The position numbers were made by a program, and so were the translations under genes. Positions 19,070-26,575 of a stretch of 60,999 nt of DNA are shown here, in pieces. This DNA comes from Phycisphaera mikurensis NBRC 102666 (GTDB lineage Bacteria; Planctomycetota; Phycisphaerae; Phycisphaerales; SM1A02). The stretch is taken from NCBI GenBank assembly GCA_945878575.1, contig CAMDUB010000011.1:1-60999 (forward strand), given 5' to 3'. Below the pieces are notes generated by a model that was not told the DNA's origin, searched no databases, and worked only from the letters and a program-made list of their open reading frames with translations. The first letter of the stretch is position 1. Each line of letters opens with the position of its first letter.

Positions 19070-19837
19070 TCAGCGGCGTCGACTACCCACCAGGCCCGCG
19101 AGCCCAAGGAGTGCCACCGCGCCCGGTGCCGGTACGAAGCCATAAGTAAACGTCTGGTTGAATGACGGCTGGCTCACAGTGCCTGCGCCTGCACTCAGGC
19201 CGTCCACCCGCATGGTCACGTTGCCCTTGAACTGCAGCGTCAACACGTCGGTGGCGGCAAGGTTCGTGGTCTCCACGCTGAAGCGACCAAGCATGATGCG
19301 CTTGTCGGCGTAGGTACCGGCGTAGACGTGGTTGCCAGAGGGGAGGTTCGTGTACCAGCCAGCGCCTTCGTAGGCGCCGAGCGCGGTGCTTCCACCAGCA
19401 ATAGTGTCAGCACCCACAGTGGTGGCGTTCGTGAAGTAGTTGTCAGCGGCGATTCCTGCGGCGGCGTCCTGCGCGCGTGCGCCGATCGTCACAAAGGAAT
19501 CCCACGCGTTACCTGCAGCAGCGGAAGCGGGCATCCAGCTTGTACCGGCCGCTTGCGCAAATCCCGCGCCGTTTCCTGCAACGAGCGATGAGCCGTTATT
19601 GGGAACGCCGTTGATGGAAGTCACCACCATGCTGGTGGAACTGGTGGTGCCGTAGAAGTTGACGAGCTTGTCATACGCCCCGGTGAAGTCCACGTAGACA
19701 TCCATCACCGAGTAGCGACGGGCGCCATCCGTTACTGAGTAATTGGTGGAAGTGACGCCAGTCATGGCAGCATGCGCGCTCGCGGCGGTGATGGCTGAGA
19801 CAAATAGGGCGGACGCGTTGAGGTGCGTGGTCTTCAT
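19070..19837 (-). CDS. Exported protein with PEP-CTERM-like sorting tail
   Basis: The 255-residue protein has a signal peptide (MKTTHLNASALFVSAITAAS, cleavage near AHA) and a beta-rich body with 'YSVMDVYVDFTGAYDKLVNF' and 'ADKRIMLGRFSVETTNL'. The C-terminal tripartite tail, 'VPAPGAVALLGLAGLVGSRRR', matches PEP-CTERM-like exosortase/archaeosortase sorting signals (short Pro motif, hydrophobic helix, Arg cluster). It probably is anchored or processed at the surface. The function of the body is unknown. It lies 41 bases upstream of the RCC1-repeat gene, in the same direction. Confidence 0.85.
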   Translation of the reverse strand: MKTTHLNASALFVSAITAASAHAAMTGVTSTNYSVTDGARRYSVMDVYVDFTGAYDKLVNFYGTTSSTSMVVTSINGVPNNGSSLVAGNGAGFAQAAGTSWMPASAAAGNAWDSFVTIGARAQDAAAGIAADNYFTNATTVGADTIAGGSTALGAYEGAGWYTNLPSGNHVYAGTYADKRIMLGRFSVETTNLAATDVLTLQFKGNVTMRVDGLSAGAGTVSQPSFNQTFTYGFVPAPGAVALLGLAGLVGSRRR

Positions 19838-20060
19838 GGTGTTCGGATGTTCGAAACGTGATCGACTCATTTGGCGACCCTCGACGACTGCACGTACAGC
19901 CGAGAGGGCGCACCCTTTGAGAGGAGTGCATCTATAAGGAACGAAAATCCCGGTCCCTTTCCATCACGAAATTCGCGGAACTAACTGATTTTTCTCGCTT
20001 TGTCACCGGCGCACCCCCGCAACATGTGCTGCAGGGCGCGCGGATTCACATACCGCGTCC
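19838..20060. other. Intergenic region between PEP-CTERM-like and RCC1-repeat genes
   Basis: This 223-base stretch is the likely promoter region of the minus-strand PEP-CTERM-like gene. A TTATAGAT hexamer-like sequence is readable on the minus strand near 19930. I see no gene, strong hairpin or T-run in it. Confidence 0.3.
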
Positions 20061-21161
20061 TTACTGACACAGCCCCCAGCTGATGAGCATCCTGCCCAAG
20101 TCGCCGCCATTCACTTCACCGTCGCCGTTCAGGTCGCCGCAATTCAGTTGCGCAGTGAGGGCGGCGTTGGCCGCGGTGAGCGCAGCATTGGAAGTCGGCA
20201 GCAGCGAGTACCCATCGGCCGCCACGACGATGACGTTGTAGCTGCCTGCCGCGACAGCGGTGCACGTCATGAGTGACGCGGGCACTTGGGTAGTTTGAGC
20301 GGCTTGAGAAACACCGTCCGACCACACACGCACGCCGCCGTCCGTCTGGAGTGCGACTGTGAATGCATATCCCGCCGCGATGGCGGTGCACTTTCCAAGA
20401 TCACTGGGCACGTCACTCTGCCCCCCCCACACACGCACGTATCCAGTCTGGTTGATCGCGACAAGGTGGTTCTGGCCCGCAGCGACCGCGGTGCACGTCC
20501 CGAGGTTGGCGGGCAGGCCGGTGAGGGTGTAACCCCATTGACGCACCACGCCGTCCTGTCGAAGTGCAATCGATAGCTCGCCGCCGGCACCAATGGCCTT
20601 GCATGTCCCAAGGGTGGAGGGCACCGTGCACTCAAGCGCAGTGTTGTCTCCCCAGGCGCGCACCACGCCGTCTTGGCGCAGCGCAACAGTGTGGTTCTGG
20701 CCCGCCGCAACGGCGATGCATGTCCCAAGGTCAGTGGGCACGCTGCACTGGCCGAAGTCGTTGCGCCCCCAGGTGCGTACCACGCCGTCCTGCCGGAGTG
20801 CCACGGTGTGGTAATCGCCGCCATCAAAGCCAATGCACACACCGAGATCAGAGGGGACGTTGCATTGACCGTCGTTGTTCCACCCCCACGCGCGCATGGT
20901 GCCGTCCGTCCGGAGCGCAAGCGTGTGCCATTGACCCGCCCCAACAGCGGTGCATTCGCCAAGGTCTGCGGCAACGTTGCTCTGGCCGTACTTGTTCCAA
21001 TTGTTCCCAGCGTTCGAAGACCAGGCGCGAACGCCGCCGCCTGCGCTTGCACTGTGCGCTGCACCGACCGCGCCGACCGCGGCGAGGAAGGCAATCATCC
21101 AGTTGCTACGCATGGAATGCGACGGGGTGACGGACGTGATGCGATGGAAAGGGGTCTTCAT
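20061..21161 (-). CDS. Second secreted RCC1-repeat protein with dockerin-like end
   Basis: The 366-residue protein has an N-terminal signal (hydrophobic segment MIAFLAAVGAVGAAHSASA) and about seven RCC1-like units, such as 'LGVCIGFDGGDYHTVALRQD' followed by 'GVVRTWGRNDFGQCSVPTD'. These are more diverged than those of the other RCC1-repeat protein. The C-terminal tail 'LNCGDLNGDGEVNGGDLGRM' plus LISWGLCQ is almost the same as in that protein, and the DNA of the last 35-40 bases, including the stop, is identical. The start ATG at 21161 is chosen; the upstream in-frame start at 21218 is less likely. Confidence 0.87.
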   Translation of the reverse strand: MKTPFHRITSVTPSHSMRSNWMIAFLAAVGAVGAAHSASAGGGVRAWSSNAGNNWNKYGQSNVAADLGECTAVGAGQWHTLALRTDGTMRAWGWNNDGQCNVPSDLGVCIGFDGGDYHTVALRQDGVVRTWGRNDFGQCSVPTDLGTCIAVAAGQNHTVALRQDGVVRAWGDNTALECTVPSTLGTCKAIGAGGELSIALRQDGVVRQWGYTLTGLPANLGTCTAVAAGQNHLVAINQTGYVRVWGGQSDVPSDLGKCTAIAAGYAFTVALQTDGGVRVWSDGVSQAAQTTQVPASLMTCTAVAAGSYNVIVVAADGYSLLPTSNAALTAANAALTAQLNCGDLNGDGEVNGGDLGRMLISWGLCQ

Positions 21162-21492
21162 AGGGGCCTCGGCGTGGACGAAAGCACGCGCCAAAAGAGT
21201 GTGGCTACGTAGTAACACGCAAATCCCGGGCGCAAGCCATCAGAACAACCCGGTCAAATTGGGCTCCAGGACAAGTTTTTTGAGTCCTGCCGGGGTGCAA
21301 GGTCCGACAGCACACACGCCCCCCGCAGTGTGTGCTGCGAGGGGCGTGTCACGTAAGTGCAGTGGTGATGCATCGTCTTTCCCTCTCCGTACCGTCCGAT
21401 GTAGGACCAAATGACCCTCGTCAGCGCGCCTATCATGGACGCTCTGCCGCGTGGTGGCAGACCTCATACACCGCCTTTGGAGCTCTCAGAAC
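21162..21492. other. 331-base intergenic region with a strong hairpin
   Basis: The region separates two divergent genes. Its main feature is a near-perfect inverted repeat at 21314-21349, listed separately. The rest shows no coding frame or terminator that I can support. Confidence 0.4.
21314..21349. other. Strong 15-bp hairpin of unknown role
   Basis: ACACGCCCC-c-CGCAG (21314-21328) pairs with CTGCG-a-GGGGCGTGT (21335-21349), with one C/A mismatch and a 6-base TGTGTG loop. Neither strand has a T-run next to it, so it does not look like an intrinsic terminator. It could be a leader structure for the gene at 21493 or a small palindromic repeat. Confidence 0.7.
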
Positions 21493-22173
21493 ATGCGTAC
21501 CCGACTTGCACTCGCCTTTGCCGCACTCGCCACCTCTGCCGGACTGGCCATGACGGCCGCGGGTCCCGCCACCTTCTCCGGCGAGGCATATCCGCTCGAG
21601 ACCTGCCCGGTCTCCGGTGAGAAGCTTGGGAAGGATGCCACGGTAGTTGTCCTTGAGGGCATGAAGGACAAGACCTTGGACGGCACGCAGGTGAAGTTCT
21701 GCTGCGGGAAGTGCGCCGCCTCATTTAAGGCTGAGCCAGAGAAGTACCGCCCGGCGATGAATGACGCCATTATGAAGGCCTCCCCGGCGTACCCACTGAA
21801 GACGTGCCTAGTGATGAACGGTGATGCACTGGATGCCGACGCAAAGACTTTCGTTTGGCAGAACCGTGTCTACAAGTTCTGCTGCGGCAAGTGCATCAAC
21901 AAGTTCAAGAACGATCCAGCCAAGTTCGCCGCTGAGTATGAGAAGCAGGTGGTTGCTACGCAGAAGACTTCCTACAAGGCCACCACATGTCCGATCAGTG
22001 GCAAGCCACTCGGCGATGGCGCCGTGGACGTGGTGGTGAACTGCTCGCTCGTTCGCACCTGCTGCCCTGGTTGCGTGGATGCAGTGAAGGCCGATCCAAA
22101 GGCTGCCATCGCCAAGGTGAGTGGTGCAGTTGCTGCGCCCGCGGACACAAAGTCTGCTGACAGCAAGAAGTGA
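21493..22173 (+). CDS. Exported protein with three cysteine-pair (TRASH/YHS-like) metal-binding repeats
   Basis: The 226-residue protein has a signal peptide (MRTRLALAFAALATSAGLAMTAAG) and three tandem units of about 70 residues. Each starts with a CP(V/I)SG- or CLVMNG-type motif and ends with a CC motif: 'LETCPVSGEKLG' ... 'VKFCCGKCAASFK'; 'LKTCLVMNGDALD' ... 'YKFCCGKCINKFK'; 'ATTCPISGKPLG' ... 'VRTCCPGCVDAVK'. Such CxxxG...CCxxC modules resemble the TRASH/YHS domains that bind copper or other soft metals. It is probably periplasmic. The C-terminus is Ala/Lys/Ser-rich. A strong intrinsic terminator follows the stop. Confidence 0.83.
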   Translation: MRTRLALAFAALATSAGLAMTAAGPATFSGEAYPLETCPVSGEKLGKDATVVVLEGMKDKTLDGTQVKFCCGKCAASFKAEPEKYRPAMNDAIMKASPAYPLKTCLVMNGDALDADAKTFVWQNRVYKFCCGKCINKFKNDPAKFAAEYEKQVVATQKTSYKATTCPISGKPLGDGAVDVVVNCSLVRTCCPGCVDAVKADPKAAIAKVSGAVAAPADTKSADSKK

Positions 22174-22186
22174 TCTTGACCGCAAT

Positions 22187-22235
22187 CACGCGTGCGCTGG
22201 AGCAGGTGCTCCGCGCACGCGTGATTGTGTTTTTG
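22187..22235 (+). terminator. Rho-independent terminator after the metal-binding protein gene
   Basis: The inverted repeat AATCACGCGTGCG ... CGCACGCGTGATT surrounds a GGAGCAGGTGCTCC inner loop and is followed by GTGTTTTT. It lies 14 bases past the stop. Confidence 0.9.
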
Positions 22236-22344
22236 GGGGGGTAAATGAATCAACTTTGTACAGATTGCGTTAAGTATCCGCACTGCGGATGCTCTTTTTA
22301 GTTAGGGGTTGACTAGTGGTAAAAAAAGGCTAGTGGTTTGGGCA

Positions 22345-24591
22345 ATGCATTTTAAGAAATCATTGTCTATTCCTCTCGCCATCGCCGCCGTTGGAGTTTC
22401 CGCTTTAGGGCTTGCGAGTCCTGCAGCCTCTGCCACAGCAGGAGGGGGTAGCCCACCCCAAAACATCTTGTTCTTCATCTTGGACGACGTTGGCGCGGAC
22501 CAACTGGGCATCTCGAACCCGGTCGGTCGGGCCGCTGGCACGCTGGCCAAGACCCCCACGATCGACGCGATTGCTGCACAGGGTGTGAACTTCACCAACT
22601 GCTGGGCGATGCCAGAATGTTCGCCGAGCCGGGTCTGCTTCTTTACGGGTCGCTTTCCAACCCGAACGGGCGTGGGTGCGCCGCTGATCCCAAGCCAGAC
22701 ACTCGCTCAGTCGCAGTGCTCGCCATTCGAGACCACCACTCCAACGCTGCTCAACGCAGCGGGCTACGAGTCCGTGTTGTTTGGCAAGTACCACCTTGCG
22801 CATAACGATTTCAACCCGTACGGCGCCTCGAACTTGGTACCAAATTCAAACGGATTCACGCAATTCAACGGCACCCTTTTCGGCGCGCCTCCGGGGATCG
22901 ATGACACACTTGCGGGCCAAATCGATGCCAAGTTTGAGACGAGGTACTCGTGCGGGTTTCCGGTGTCGGGCAATGAGCCCGCCATCTGCGCATGCATGCT
23001 GCCGAATCACGAATGCACCTCTGGAGTCAGCGCACTGGAGTGCCTAGCTGCCGGCGGTGTGCCGTTGGTCCAACCAAACGGTGACCCGATCGCCGACTGC
23101 AGTTCGCGTGAGGCTGCGGCGGCCGCTGCGAAGATCAACTGGGATCTTTGGAACGGGTACTACGTGTGGCCGCGCACCGTGAACTGGAACGGCGCGGCCA
23201 ATGACGAAGCCGACGCAGCGTTCAAGTTTACCCGTGCCCACGCCGATGTCGACCAAGCCGAGCACGCCATTGAGTGGATCAAAGAGCAGCGGTCAACCAC
23301 TGGACCTTGGATGTGTACGGTCTCGTTCTCGGGCGACCATGACCCTTGGCAACAGCCACCTGCAGCGGGCGTCAGCACCGCATGGCCAGCGCGGTTGCCC
23401 TACGGGTGCAGCGCGCAAGACGGCATCGAAGGAGCCGTGGAACTCGCGGTTGAACGCACCGTCTCCGACCGAACCATTGAGTCGCTTGATTCGCAGATCC
23501 GCAAGGTGCTGATTTCAACTGGACTCGGTCATCAGGTCGCAGACGGTTCATTCGTGATCGATGCTCCGAACACACTGATTGTTGTGATCGGCGACAACGG
23601 ATCATTTCTCAACACTGTCAAGGCCCCTTTCAACGCAATTCGCTCGAAGGGCACCATCTACCAGACCGGCGTCAGCGTGCCGCTTGTGATGGCGGGTGGA
23701 CCGACTGCTTCGCCGGGTCGGGCGGTCGACAGCATGGTCAACTGCGTCGATCTCTTTCAGCTGTGGGGAGAAGTTGCGGGCATCAATGTCCACGCCGCCG
23801 TCCCTGCAGGGCGAAAGCTCGATTGCTTTCCGATGCTTCAATACTTGACCACGCCGGATGCGGCGCAGGTTCGAACCTACAACTACGCTGAATTTACGCC
23901 GCCACATCTCGCAGTGGAGGCAACAACGGGGCTGCCAAATTGCAGTCCTTGCCTGCTCGTCGATGGGACAATCTGCACGGATACATTCTTGGCAACCCAA
24001 GAGTTCTGTGAAGGACAGGGCGGCACTTGGTACGGACCGGGAAGCGATCGCGGTGTGTTCGACAGTTGCTGCGACCTCGCGTCGAGTACGACCGGCGACA
24101 GCATCAGCCTGATCCTTTGGCCTAGCCAAAGCACCATCACCGATGGGCGTTGGAAGCTGGTTTCCAAAGCGGCGCCAGGCGAACCGACCGTGCCGTGCCC
24201 CTACGCCATCGATCCAACGAACCCCACGCATACCAACGAGTTCTACGACCTTGCGATGTGCCCATTCGCGAACGTACTTTTCGGGCGCGGCATCGACAAC
24301 GCCGACTTCGACATGCTCAAGGAGACGGGAAATCCCGAGATCGACCTTGCGAACAATCCCTTGGCGAGAGCGGCCTACGCATCGCTCACGAAGCAGCTTG
24401 CTGCACTGCAGCAATCGCTTGCCCGGTGCAGCGGTGACATCACGATGGACAGCCTTGTGGACGGCGCGGATCTGGCCGCGATGCTCAGCTTCTGGGGCCA
24501 ACCCAGCGTGGCCGATCTGAACAACGACGCGACGACCGACGGCATCGACCTTGGCCTCCTGCTCGCTGCGTGGGGCATTTGCAATCGGTGA
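22345..24591 (+). CDS. Secreted Cys-type sulfatase with Cys-rich inserts and C-terminal dockerin-like module
   Basis: The 748-residue protein has a signal peptide (about 1-31). The alkaline-phosphatase-fold sulfatase domain opens with 'NILFFILDDVGADQLG' (metal ligands Asp47, Asp48). The active-site motif CSPSRVCFFTGR starts at Cys92 (CxPSRxxxxTG), the residue normally converted to formylglycine. 'VVIGDNGSFL' near residue 415 supplies further metal ligands. Two Cys-rich inserts (about 215-255 and 530-570) interrupt the domain. The C-terminus carries two dockerin-like loops ('SGDITMDSLVDGADLAAML', 'LNNDATTDGIDLGLLLAAW'). It would cleave sulfate esters outside the cell. The ATG at 22345 is favoured over a TTG at 22309 because it begins the signal peptide. 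Confidence 0.92.
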   Translation: MHFKKSLSIPLAIAAVGVSALGLASPAASATAGGGSPPQNILFFILDDVGADQLGISNPVGRAAGTLAKTPTIDAIAAQGVNFTNCWAMPECSPSRVCFFTGRFPTRTGVGAPLIPSQTLAQSQCSPFETTTPTLLNAAGYESVLFGKYHLAHNDFNPYGASNLVPNSNGFTQFNGTLFGAPPGIDDTLAGQIDAKFETRYSCGFPVSGNEPAICACMLPNHECTSGVSALECLAAGGVPLVQPNGDPIADCSSREAAAAAAKINWDLWNGYYVWPRTVNWNGAANDEADAAFKFTRAHADVDQAEHAIEWIKEQRSTTGPWMCTVSFSGDHDPWQQPPAAGVSTAWPARLPYGCSAQDGIEGAVELAVERTVSDRTIESLDSQIRKVLISTGLGHQVADGSFVIDAPNTLIVVIGDNGSFLNTVKAPFNAIRSKGTIYQTGVSVPLVMAGGPTASPGRAVDSMVNCVDLFQLWGEVAGINVHAAVPAGRKLDCFPMLQYLTTPDAAQVRTYNYAEFTPPHLAVEATTGLPNCSPCLLVDGTICTDTFLATQEFCEGQGGTWYGPGSDRGVFDSCCDLASSTTGDSISLILWPSQSTITDGRWKLVSKAAPGEPTVPCPYAIDPTNPTHTNEFYDLAMCPFANVLFGRGIDNADFDMLKETGNPEIDLANNPLARAAYASLTKQLAALQQSLARCSGDITMDSLVDGADLAAMLSFWGQPSVADLNNDATTDGIDLGLLLAAWGICNR

Positions 24592-24596
24592 TCTCT

Positions 24597-24767
24597 ATGA
24601 AAGCAACGCTACCAATGACTCATCACACTTCAATGATTTCCAGTTTCGTGATCGCAGTTGCTGCCTTGAACTCTCCATCGTTTGCCGATTGCGGCTGTAG
24701 CGCAGAAGTGAATGGCGATTCGAGGGTCGCCACCAGCGGTAAGGATCCCCGTGCGTCTGCTACTTGA
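24597..24767 (+). pseudogene. 56-residue orphan with signal peptide, possible truncated gene
   Basis: Five bases after the sulfatase stop, an ATG opens a 56-codon frame: MKATLPMTHHTSM, a hydrophobic signal (ISSFVIAVAALNSPSFA), then 'DCGCSAEVNGDSRVATS', and a stop. The export signal looks genuine but almost no mature domain follows, which suggests the remnant 5' end of a second secreted-protein gene, or a small secreted Cys peptide. No further frame continues it before the convergent ABC gene. Confidence 0.4.
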
Positions 24768-24843
24768 TGAACGCACGTCGGGTGAAGTGCGACACATTCG
24801 ATAGTTCGCATTCCTTTGCGGGGCGTCTGACTGCCGTGCGCGT

Positions 24844-25656
24844 CTACCGATACTGCGCAGACACCAAGCGGCAGGCGTCGTCATCAAACCGGTCATCGCG
24901 GCGCATTTGGCTGAAGAGTGCGAGCAGTTCGGTTTCGGTGAGCCGCTGCTTTTCTGCGCCAGAGACATCCAAATAGACCTGCCCGCGGTGCATGGCAATC
25001 AGGCGATCGCCAAGCGTTGCTGCTTGCTGCATGGAGTGGGTGACCATCACCGTGGTGGCGCTGGAACTGGCAACCAGTCGCGTGGTGAGTGAAATCACTA
25101 GCTCCGCGCTGCGTGGGTCGAGCGCAGCGGTGTGTTCGTCAAGCAATAGCACCTTTGGACCAGTCAGCGTGGCCATCAGAAGAGTGATCGATTGTCGCTG
25201 TCCGCCCGAGAGTAGACCGATCGGATCATCAAGGCGATCCTCAAGACCAAGACCGATCTGCGCCAAGAGGTTCTTCCATTCGCCACGTCGCGCGCCGCGG
25301 AGCAGCGGGGCCAGCGTGCGCCACTTGCCGCGCTTTGATGCCAGCGCCAAATTCTCTGCAACGGTCAAGCTTGGAGCCGTGCCCGCAAACGGATCTTGGA
25401 AGACGCGCCCGATCAGGTGCGCGCGGCGGTGCTCCGGCCAACGAGTGATGTCCGTGTTGTCTATAGAAATGGAACCAGCGTCCAGTTCAAACGCGCCAGA
25501 GATCGCCGCCTGCAGCGTGCTCTTGCCGGAACCGTTGGTGCCGATCACCACCGTGAACGAGCCCGGCGCTAGCGCAAGCGTCACGCCTGCAAGCGCACGG
25601 ACTTCGTTGGCTGTTCCAGGATTGAAGGTCTTGCGGACGGCATTAAGTTGAAGCAT
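24844..25656 (-). CDS. ABC transporter ATP-binding protein (DUF534/TrpXYZ-type system)
   Basis: The 270-residue ATPase has a Walker A 'GTNGSGKST', signature 'LLSGGQRQSITLL', Walker B 'VLLLDEHTAALD' and switch His in 'VMVTHSMQQA'. The sequence 'LLLDEHTAALDPRSAELV' is typical of COG1101-type ATPases that work with COG4120 permeases and DUF534 binding proteins, as the upstream genes show. It overlaps the permease gene by 14 bases and is last in the operon. Energises uptake at the inner membrane; the substrate is unknown. Confidence 0.92.
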   Translation of the reverse strand: MLQLNAVRKTFNPGTANEVRALAGVTLALAPGSFTVVIGTNGSGKSTLQAAISGAFELDAGSISIDNTDITRWPEHRRAHLIGRVFQDPFAGTAPSLTVAENLALASKRGKWRTLAPLLRGARRGEWKNLLAQIGLGLEDRLDDPIGLLSGGQRQSITLLMATLTGPKVLLLDEHTAALDPRSAELVISLTTRLVASSSATTVMVTHSMQQAATLGDRLIAMHRGQVYLDVSGAEKQRLTETELLALFSQMRRDDRFDDDACRLVSAQYR

Positions 25657-26575
25657 GAGTGCCTCGCTTCCTGCCTATTTCCTTGATCAAACCCGGGCCA
25701 ACGATCGCAGCCAGCACCACCAGCGCTGTGACCAGCTTGAGGTCGTTTGCATCAAGCCCAAGGCGGATGGCAATGGCAACGAGCAGTCGGAACAGTATGG
25801 CGCCCATCACTGCACCGATGACGGCAAGCGCCACCGATCGCACCGGGCCAATGAGACTCTGCCCCAAGATCACGCTTGCAAGACCAAGCACGATGACGCC
25901 GATACCCATCTGCGCATCGGCAAATGCCTGCATCTGCGCAAAGAGCGATCCAGAGAGCGCCACTAGCGCGTTGGAGACGGCCAGCCCCAACACCGTCATG
26001 CGGTCGGTGCTGGTACCCAGCGCGCGCAACATGCGTGCGTTGTCACCGGTGGCGCGCATGGCTGCACCAAGTTCGGTCTTCAGGAACAGCACCATGAGAA
26101 TGGTGGCAATGCCCGCAATCAGCGCGCTGGCCGCAAGTAGCCCCAGATCACCCGATGGAACGCTGCGACCAAGAATACTGGTCTCTGGACCAAACGATGC
26201 GCGCGCCGCTTCTTCAAACGGGGTGAAGAGCGTGCGCGCATTGATGGGCACATTGCTCGCGCCCATGATGCGCAGATTCACTGAATAGAGCGCCGTCATC
26301 ACCAAGATGCCGGAGAGCAGCGCATTCACCTTGAAACGCACATGAATGGTGCCAGTGATGGCGCCAGCAAGCGCGCCGCCCGCCATGCCAGCAAGCGTGG
26401 CCGTCACCGGGTCAGCGCCATCGCGCAGAAGCCGCGCGGTGATAGCGGCACCCAACGGGAACGAACCATCCGCTGTGATGTCTGGCATCTGATACACGCG
26501 GAACGACATGTAGATGCCAAGTGCAAGCACTGCAAACACCAGTCCGATGGCAAGCGTTGCAATCAGAAGGCTCAT
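25643..26575 (-). CDS. ABC transporter permease (COG4120-like)
   Basis: The 310-residue protein has eight or nine predicted transmembrane helices. It contains a branched-chain-type permease pattern: 'MPDITADGSFPLGAAITARL', then 'GAITGTIHVRFKVNALLSGI' with 'NLRIMGASNVPI' in an extramembrane loop, and 'LGAAMRATGDNARMLRALG', the likely ATPase-coupling (EAA-like) loop. This matches the permease family associated with DUF534 binding proteins. It overlaps the STAS-protein gene by 4 bases and the ATPase gene by 14 bases, indicating a tightly coupled operon. Confidence 0.92.
   Translation of the reverse strand: MSLLIATLAIGLVFAVLALGIYMSFRVYQMPDITADGSFPLGAAITARLLRDGADPVTATLAGMAGGALAGAITGTIHVRFKVNALLSGILVMTALYSVNLRIMGASNVPINARTLFTPFEEAARASFGPETSILGRSVPSGDLGLLAASALIAGIATILMVLFLKTELGAAMRATGDNARMLRALGTSTDRMTVLGLAVSNALVALSGSLFAQMQAFADAQMGIGVIVLGLASVILGQSLIGPVRSVALAVIGAVMGAILFRLLVAIAIRLGLDANDLKLVTALVVLAAIVGPGLIKEIGRKRGTHAST

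Noticed and set aside
23602-24501. 299-residue minus-strand frame opposite the sulfatase gene
   Set aside because: Shadow of a gene with a complete active site and metal ligands; no own start signal.
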